Assembly (NCBI RefSeq): GCF_016598615.1
Contig: NZ_CP066831.1
Span: 8,432,001 to 8,496,000, forward strand
Length of the DNA stretch: 64,000 bases
Direction: 5' to 3'
Origin: Streptomyces liliifuscus
GTDB lineage: Bacteria > Actinomycetota > Actinomycetes > Streptomycetales > Streptomycetaceae
In this document: positions 59,079-64,000 of the stretch, piece by piece
How positions within the stretch are numbered: position 1 is the first letter of the stretch
How the letters are laid out: each line of letters begins with the position of its first letter
Made by a program: the position numbers and the translations under genes
The notes under the pieces: generated by a model
Seen by the model: the letters and a program-made list of their open reading frames with translations, nothing else
Databases searched by the model: none
What the model was told of the DNA's origin: nothing

Positions 59079-60425
59079 ATGTCACGCGCCATCTCCCTTC
59101 GACAGGTCAGCAAGTCCTACACCCGTGGTGTCTCTGTGGTGGAGAGGTTGTCGCTCGACGTCGCACCCGGAGAGTTCCTGGTGCTCCTCGGGCCGTCCGG
59201 CTGCGGCAAGTCGACCGTGCTGAGGATGATCGCCGGACTCACGGACCCCACCGAGGGACAGATACGGCTCGACGGCGTGTACGCCAACCATCTGGAGCCC
59301 GCCGACCGGGACATGGCGATGATCTTCCAGAACTTCGCGCTCTACCCGACCATGAACGGCCGCGAGAACATCGGCTTCCCACTGCGCATCGAGAGCCCCG
59401 GCCAGGACCCGCGCTCGCGCGTCGACGCCACGGCCAAGATGCTCGGCATCGAGGACCTCCTCGACCGCTTCCCCCACCAGCTCTCCGGCGGCGAACGCCA
59501 GCGCGTCGCGATGGGCCGGGCGATCGCACGACACCCCTCCGCCTTCCTGATGGACGAACCCCTCGCCAACCTGGACGCCAAGCTCCGCAACCGGCTGCGC
59601 GCCGAAATCGCCCGCCTCACCAGGGGGTTGGGCGTCACCACGGTGTACGTCACCCACGACCAGGCGGAGGCGATGTCCCTCGGCGACCGGGTCGCCGTCC
59701 TGCGCGGCGGAGTCCTCCAGCAGGTCGGCACCCCGCGCACGGTCTACGCGCTGCCCGAGAACGTCTTCGTCGCCGCCTTCATCGGCACCCCGCGCATCAG
59801 CCTCCTGCGAGGCATCGTCCTCGCCCCCCTCGACGGCGCCATGTCGATCGGCCTCGGCCGCCAGGCCCTCGTCCTGCCCGAACCCCTGTGCCTGGACCAC
59901 CGGTTGCTCCGGGTCCACCAGGGCCACGAGGTCATCGTGGGCCTGCGCTCCGAGGCCGTACGCATCGCCAAGCCGGCGGAGGCCAGGCCCGGCGAGGTGG
60001 CGATCAGCGGGCTCGTCGAGCACGTGGAGTTCCAGGGGCACGAGGTCCTCGTCCACTTCAACACCGGCTCCCAGCCGGCCTTCGTACCCGACCTGGAGGC
60101 ACCACGCCCCGTGCCCCGGCCGCCGCGCCGCCGCCGTCCCGTGGGAGGCGTCCTCGGCCGCCTGAGGGACCGGGCGGGCGCGCTGCGGGCCGGACCCGTC
60201 GTCGTCCTGGAGGACCCCGGGGACGCCGGGCAGGACGGGACCGAACTGCCGCCTCCCGACGGCCGGTTGCCCGGAGACCTCATCGTCCGTACGACACCCG
60301 ACCACGAACTCCACCACGGCATGCAGGTCCCCCTCCTCGTGGACCTCGCCCATCTGTTCGTCTTCGACCACGAAGGCGTACGGATCTCCCCGGCCCCGGC
60401 GCGCCTGCCCGACCTGGAGGACTGA
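59079..60425 (+). CDS. Orphan sugar-type ABC ATPase (MalK/UgpC-like)
   Basis: 448 aa. Walker A LGPSGCGKST, signature QLSGGERQRVAMGRA, Walker B LMDEPLANLDAKL, switch His in VTHDQAEAM, followed by a TOBE-type C-terminal domain. About residues 345-405 are a basic, Pro/Arg-rich insertion not found in typical MalK proteins. ATG 59079; an in-frame GTG at 59055 is possible. No permease or binding-protein genes are adjacent, so it may serve remote sugar importers, as MsiK does. Confidence 0.85.
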   Translation: MSRAISLRQVSKSYTRGVSVVERLSLDVAPGEFLVLLGPSGCGKSTVLRMIAGLTDPTEGQIRLDGVYANHLEPADRDMAMIFQNFALYPTMNGRENIGFPLRIESPGQDPRSRVDATAKMLGIEDLLDRFPHQLSGGERQRVAMGRAIARHPSAFLMDEPLANLDAKLRNRLRAEIARLTRGLGVTTVYVTHDQAEAMSLGDRVAVLRGGVLQQVGTPRTVYALPENVFVAAFIGTPRISLLRGIVLAPLDGAMSIGLGRQALVLPEPLCLDHRLLRVHQGHEVIVGLRSEAVRIAKPAEARPGEVAISGLVEHVEFQGHEVLVHFNTGSQPAFVPDLEAPRPVPRPPRRRRPVGGVLGRLRDRAGALRAGPVVVLEDPGDAGQDGTELPPPDGRLPGDLIVRTTPDHELHHGMQVPLLVDLAHLFVFDHEGVRISPAPARLPDLED

Positions 60426-60445
60426 GGCCCGCTAGGTATGCGTTC

Positions 60446-60916
60446 ATGATCATGAATGCCACGCGTACCCGCCTCGCCGTCGCGACGGCCTCCGCCCTCC
60501 TCTTCGCCGGCGCCCCGGCCGCGTACGCCACACTCGCCGACGCCGAGACCCGGCCGACGACTCCGACGGCTCCGACGATCAGAGGCGCCGCGTACGTCGA
60601 GACCCGTCTCTTCTTCGGCACCGAGCGGCCCGACGGAGGCCCGGCCGTCACCGACGGGCAGTTCATGGACTTCGTCGACCGGCAGGTCACCCCCGCCTTC
60701 CCGGACGGGCTCACCGTGCAGGACGGCCGCGGGCAGTGGCGCGACAGGAACGGCGTCATCGAGCGTGAGCGGTCCTACGAGCTGATCCTGCTGTATCCCG
60801 TGGGGCGGGCGAAGGCGGCCGACCCCGGGATCGAGCGGATCCGGGACGTGTACGAGAGGGAGTTCGGCCAGGAGTCCGTGGCCCGGCTGGACGAACCGAC
60901 ACGCGCGGACTTCTGA
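60446..60916 (+). CDS. Secreted DUF3574 protein
   Basis: 156 aa. N-terminal signal peptide (RTRLAVATASALLFAGAPAA, then YATLADA) and a DUF3574 domain: YVETRLFFGTERPDGGPAVT, DFVDRQVTPAFPDGLTVQDG and RERSYELILLYP. Two in-frame ATGs (60446, 60452) are equally plausible; TAGGTAT at 60433 is a -10-like hexamer giving an almost leaderless mRNA. Function unknown. Confidence 0.85.
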   Translation: MIMNATRTRLAVATASALLFAGAPAAYATLADAETRPTTPTAPTIRGAAYVETRLFFGTERPDGGPAVTDGQFMDFVDRQVTPAFPDGLTVQDGRGQWRDRNGVIERERSYELILLYPVGRAKAADPGIERIRDVYEREFGQESVARLDEPTRADF

Positions 60917-60975
60917 GGCTCCAGGGCCCGAGCTCCCGTGGGGCCCTCGAAGTGCTCCCCCGCGAGCCTTGTGAT

Positions 60976-61038
60976 CGTCCTGGGACCCTCTGGTACGTCC
61001 TGGGACCCCTGGTGCCCAAAAACTAACACCGCTAGTTT
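60976..61038 (+). promoter_or_regulatory. Direct repeats and TetR-type palindrome before the aldehyde dehydrogenase
   Basis: CGTCCTGGGACCC occurs at 60976-60988 and 60996-61008 (20-bp period). Just downstream is AAACTA-ACACCGC-TAGTTT (61020-61038), an inverted repeat 61 bp before the gene start. Confidence 0.55.
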
Positions 61039-61098
61039 GGGGTCTCGGACGACGGCTAGGTTGGGCGGCGGAGACGACGCCCCTCCCGGGAGGAACGC

Positions 61099-62487
61099 AT
61101 GAAGGCACACGACGGCATGTACATCGACGGCGAGTGGCGCCCGGCCGCCGGGACGGACACGATCGCCGTCGTGAACCCGGCCGACGAGCAGGTCATCGCC
61201 CATGTCCCGGCGGGCACCGCCGACGACGTGGACGCCGCCGTACGAGCCGCGCGCGGAGCTCTGCCGGCCTGGGCCGCCACGCCGCCCGCCGAGCGAGCCG
61301 CGCGGATCGGAGCCCTCCGGGACGTCCTCGTCGCCCGCAAGGAGGAGATCGCCGGGACGGTGACCGCCGAACTCGGCTCCCCGCTGAAGCTCTCGCAGGC
61401 CGTGCACGTCGGAGCGCCCATCGCGGTCGCCGGTTCGTACGCCGAACTGGCCGCCTCGTACGCCTTCGAGGAGAAGGTCGGCAACTCGACCGTCCACCTG
61501 GAACCCGTCGGCGTGGTCGGCGCGATCACCCCCTGGAACTACCCGCTGCACCAGATCGTCGCCAAGGTCGCCCCGGCCCTCGCGGCCGGCTGCACGGTCG
61601 TGCTGAAGCCCGCCGAGGACACCCCGCTGACCGCGCAGCTCTTCGCGGAGGCCGTCCACGAAGCGGGCCTCCCGGCCGGGGTCTTCAACCTCGTCACCGG
61701 GCTCGGCCCGGTCGCGGGCCAGGCCCTCGCCGGGCACGAGGGCGTGGACCTGGTCTCCTTCACCGGCTCGACGGCCGTCGGCAGGCAGATCGGTGCGACC
61801 GCGGGCGCGGCCGTCAAGCGGGTCGCCCTGGAACTCGGCGGCAAGTCCGCCAACGTCATCCTGCCGAGCGCCGACCTCGCCAAGGCGGTCAACGTCGGCG
61901 TGGCCAACGTGATGTCCAACTCCGGCCAGACGTGCAGCGCCTGGACCCGCATGCTGGTCCACGACTCCCAGTACGAGGAGGCGGTCGAGCTGGCGGCGGA
62001 GGCGGCCGCGAAGTACGGAGAGCGCATGGGCCCCGTGGTCAACGCCAAGCAGCAGCAGCGCGTGCTGGGTTACATCGAGAAGGGCGTCGCCGAGGGTGCG
62101 CGACTGGTGGCAGGCGGACCCGAAGCCCCGCGCGATCAGGGCTACTTCGTCAGCCCGACCGTCTTCGCGGACGTGACCCCGGAGATGGCGATCGCCCAGG
62201 AGGAGATCTTCGGCCCGGTCCTCTCGATCCTCCGGTACGAGGACGAGGCCGACGCGCTGCGGATCGCGAACGGCACGGTGTACGGGCTGGCGGGGGCCGT
62301 GTGGGCCGGCGAGGTGACGGAGGCCGTGGCCTTCGCTCGACAACTCGACACCGGACAGGTGGACATCAACGGCGGACGCTTCAACCCCCTTGCCCCCTTC
62401 GGCGGTTACAAGCAGTCGGGGGTCGGCCGGGAGCTGGGCTCGCACGGTCTGTCCGAGTACCTCCAGACCAAGTCCCTGCAGTTCTAG
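61099..62487 (+). CDS. NAD(P)-dependent aldehyde dehydrogenase
   Basis: 462 aa. The catalytic cysteine is Cys279 (NSGQTCSAW) and the general base Glu245 (LELGGKSAN); the Rossmann segment is FTGSTAVGRQIG and the C-terminal motif PFGGYKQSGVGRELG is present. ATG after GGAGGAA. Oxidises an unidentified aldehyde. It is 20 bp from the alcohol dehydrogenase gene, and together they could convert an alcohol to the acid. Confidence 0.94.
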   Translation: MKAHDGMYIDGEWRPAAGTDTIAVVNPADEQVIAHVPAGTADDVDAAVRAARGALPAWAATPPAERAARIGALRDVLVARKEEIAGTVTAELGSPLKLSQAVHVGAPIAVAGSYAELAASYAFEEKVGNSTVHLEPVGVVGAITPWNYPLHQIVAKVAPALAAGCTVVLKPAEDTPLTAQLFAEAVHEAGLPAGVFNLVTGLGPVAGQALAGHEGVDLVSFTGSTAVGRQIGATAGAAVKRVALELGGKSANVILPSADLAKAVNVGVANVMSNSGQTCSAWTRMLVHDSQYEEAVELAAEAAAKYGERMGPVVNAKQQQRVLGYIEKGVAEGARLVAGGPEAPRDQGYFVSPTVFADVTPEMAIAQEEIFGPVLSILRYEDEADALRIANGTVYGLAGAVWAGEVTEAVAFARQLDTGQVDINGGRFNPLAPFGGYKQSGVGRELGSHGLSEYLQTKSLQF

Positions 62488-62507
62488 CTCCAGGAGAGGT
62501 GTACGAC

Positions 62508-63611
62508 ATGGCTAGTGCGACGCACACGGTTCGCGCCGCGGTCCTGCCCGCCGTCGGTTCTCCCTTGGAGATCACCGAGATCGACCTGCCGGAGCTGCCG
62601 GGGCCCGGGCAGGTCAGGGTCCGGCTGGCCGCGGCCGGGGTCTGCCACTCCGACCTCTCCCTGTCCGACGGCACCATGCGGGTGCCGGTGCCCGCCGTGC
62701 TCGGCCATGAGGGGGCGGGGACCGTCGTCTCCGTCGGACCCGGGGTCACGCACGTCGCGCCCGGAGACGGAGTGGTCCTCAACTGGGCTCCCTCCTGCGG
62801 AAGTTGCCACGCCTGCTCGCTGGGCGAGGTGTGGCTGTGCGCCAACGCTCTGGCGGGGGCCGGGGAGGTGTACGCGCGGCGTTCCTCCGACGGGGCCGAG
62901 CTGTATCCCGGGCTGAACGTCGCCGCGTTCGCCGAGGAGACGGTGGTGGCGGGCGCCTGCGTGCTCCCGGCGCCGGCCGGGATTCCCCTGACGGACGCGG
63001 CGCTGCTCGGCTGCGCCGTGCTCACCGGGTACGGGGCCGTCCACTACTCGGCGCGGGTCCGGTCCGGGGAGACCGTCGCGGTGTTCGGGGTCGGCGGGGT
63101 CGGTCTCGCGGCGATCCAGGCCGCGCGGATCGCGGGCGCGTCGGTGATCGTGGCGGTGGATGTGTCGCCCGAGAAGGAGTCCCTGGCGCGGGCCGCCGGG
63201 GCGACGGAGTACGTCGTCGCGTCCGACACCACCGCGCGGGAGATCCGTGGGCTCACGGGCAAGCAGGGGGTTGATGTGGCGGTGGAGTGCGTTGGGCGTG
63301 CCGTCACGATTCGGGCGGCGTGGGAGTCCACTCGGCGTGGCGGCCGTACGACTGTCGTCGGCATCGGGGGCAAGGACCAGCAGGTGTCCTTCAACGCCCT
63401 TGAACTCTTCCACTGGGGTCGTACGCTGTCCGGCTGCGTCTACGGCAACTCGGATCCGGCCCGTGACCTGCCGCTCCTGGCCGAGCATGTCCGTGCGGGG
63501 CGCTTGGACCTGGGCTCCCTGGTGACCGAACGGATCGCCCTGGAGGGCATCCCGTCGGCCTTCGAGAACATGCTGGCGGGGAAGGGGGGTCGGGCGGTGG
63601 TGGTGTTCTAG
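62508..63611 (+). CDS. Zinc-type alcohol dehydrogenase (MDR)
   Basis: 367 aa. Catalytic zinc region GVCHSDLSLSDG and GHEGAGTVVSVG; structural zinc loop with four cysteines CGSCHACSLGEVWLC; nucleotide site VFGVGGVGLAAIQAARIAGA; C-terminal ELFHWGRTLSGCVYGNSDPA. The pattern is that of class III-like or mycothiol-type medium-chain enzymes, but the cofactor requirement cannot be settled. ATG after CAGGAGAGG. Second gene of a two-gene operon. Confidence 0.93.
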   Translation: MASATHTVRAAVLPAVGSPLEITEIDLPELPGPGQVRVRLAAAGVCHSDLSLSDGTMRVPVPAVLGHEGAGTVVSVGPGVTHVAPGDGVVLNWAPSCGSCHACSLGEVWLCANALAGAGEVYARRSSDGAELYPGLNVAAFAEETVVAGACVLPAPAGIPLTDAALLGCAVLTGYGAVHYSARVRSGETVAVFGVGGVGLAAIQAARIAGASVIVAVDVSPEKESLARAAGATEYVVASDTTAREIRGLTGKQGVDVAVECVGRAVTIRAAWESTRRGGRTTVVGIGGKDQQVSFNALELFHWGRTLSGCVYGNSDPARDLPLLAEHVRAGRLDLGSLVTERIALEGIPSAFENMLAGKGGRAVVVF

Positions 63612-63626
63612 GGGCCGCAACCTTTC

Positions 63627-63833
63627 CTCGCCCCCGCCGCCCCTGCCCATTCCCGTCCCTTTCGGGGGCCAGCCCCCGAACCCCCGCTCCTCAAACGCCG
63701 GAGAGGCTGAAATGCCCAGGGGCGCGGGGAACTGCGCGACCAGCCACAGCCGGGCCCGCACCCGAAATCGCACCTGCCGGGGTCTGGGGCGGAGCCCCAG
63801 GGGACGGGAATGGGCAGGGGCGGCGGGGGCGAG
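63627..63833. repeat. Composite palindromic element with 33-bp perfect inverted ends
   Basis: Left end 63627-63659 and right end 63801-63833 are exact reverse complements over 33 bp. Between them are TCGGGGGC-CA-GCCCCCGA (63662-63679), dispersed-repeat copy 8 and CTGGGGC-GGA-GCCCCAG (63784-63800). No ORF inside. Confidence 0.85.
63714..63765. repeat. Dispersed GC-rich repeat, copy 8
   Basis: GGGGCGCGGGGAACTGCGCG then ACCAGCCACAGCCGGGCCCG, nested inside the composite element 63627-63833. Confidence 0.8.
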
Positions 63834-63857
63834 AGAAAACCAATCCCGGCGCACCCG

Positions 63858-63887
63858 TTGACCTACATACCGTCCGGTCAGTACGTT
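63858..63887 (+). promoter_or_regulatory. Promoter and TetR-type half-palindrome of the last gene
   Basis: TTGACC (63858-63863), 18-bp spacer, TACGTT (63882-63887). The spacer carries CATACCG-TC-CGGTCAG, sharing its left half with the operator at 53651. Confidence 0.6.
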
Positions 63888-63925
63888 GCCGCGAACGTCC
63901 CCGCACCCACCGGAGTGTGCACCGC

Positions 63926-64000
63926 ATGGACACCGCTCCTCCCACCCTCCCCACCACAACCACCCCCGCACAAGACACCAGAAACCGCCGCAAGGTGGCA
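63926..64000 (+). CDS. N-terminus of a gene cut by the window end, possibly an MHS-type transporter
   Basis: ATG followed by 24 codons, open to the window edge: a Pro/Thr-rich start ending RNRRKVA. That ending is common just before the first helix of metabolite:H+ symporters (MHS/ShiA group), but so little is visible that the assignment is a guess. Confidence 0.5.
   Translation, partial: MDTAPPTLPTTTTPAQDTRNRRKVA

Noticed and set aside
1..64000. Search for tRNA, rRNA, prophage or insertion-sequence genes
   Set aside because: No cloverleaf-like sequence, no transposase or integrase motif and no phage structural gene recognised by eye; a dedicated tRNA search was not possible.

Overview
The window is a piece of a Streptomyces-type chromosome. 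GC is very high, with strong G/C preference at third codon positions. GTG and TTG starts and tightly coupled ATGA/GTGA overlaps are common. The gene content is typical of the genus: two streptogrisin-family proteases, a surface-anchored copper monooxygenase, secreted lipases, a one-component PASTA-less Ser/Thr kinase, a SigK-type ECF sigma factor and a DnaE2 cassette. From memory only, the order dnaE2 / Y-family polymerase / lipase / AA10 / GDSL lipase / kinase / ECF sigma / hmgA resembles the SCO1739 to SCO1715 part of the S. coelicolor core chromosome. I see no rRNA, tRNA, CRISPR array, prophage, insertion sequence or large antibiotic cluster.

Layout. 1-2.6 kb: a polar amino-acid ABC importer (permease cut by the window edge, ATPase, lipoprotein). 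2.7-10.2 kb: DUF1684 protein, two chymotrypsin-fold secreted proteases, an alpha/beta hydrolase, an SPFH protein, a DUF3533-like membrane protein. 10.3-14.9 kb: a DNA-damage cassette with a LexA half-site pair, dnaE2 and a degenerate Y-family partner. 15-18.8 kb: cupin/MarR divergent pair with two identical operators, lipase, LAETG-anchored AA10 LPMO, acetyltransferase. 19-23.2 kb: methyltransferase, DUF402 protein, double-GNAT protein, GntR and AAA proteins. 23.4-33.4 kb: an exopolysaccharide locus (GH39-like hydrolase, a flippase-polymerase fusion, CE4 deacetylase, two GT2 enzymes, CelD-like acyltransferase, small membrane protein). 33.6-37.7 kb: subtilisin, GDSL lipase, Ser/Thr kinase. 37.7-44.6 kb: a SigK module (NicO-type metal exporter, TPR protein, DUF4331 protein, sigma factor, zinc anti-sigma factor). 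44.6-48.4 kb: CoA transferase and a DrrAB-type exporter under a TetR repressor. 48.6-52.1 kb: an orphan type ISP specificity-domain protein, a GntR/UTRA regulator and hmgA. 52.2-64 kb: lipoprotein, TetR, molybdopterin oxidoreductase, CitMHS transporter, MFS transporter, orphan MalK-like ATPase, DUF3574 protein, aldehyde and alcohol dehydrogenases, and the start of another transporter.

Regulatory DNA is unusually readable here. There are matched SigK-like promoters firing in both directions from the 42.6-42.8 kb gap, a pair of 17-bp palindromes around the start of the DrrA-type gene, two identical 15-bp palindromes before the MarR gene, a palindrome filling the 17-bp spacer of the hmgA promoter, and TetR-type CATACCG-N2-CGG sites before the molybdopterin enzyme and the last gene.

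A dispersed GC-rich repeat (core CGCGCAGTTCCCCGCGCCCC) occurs at eight places. Six of these are gaps between convergent genes. Its terminal hairpin shows a compensatory base change, so it probably acts as a bidirectional terminator. Two other convergent gaps carry short tandem repeats instead, one of which contains the stop codon of the neighbouring gene.
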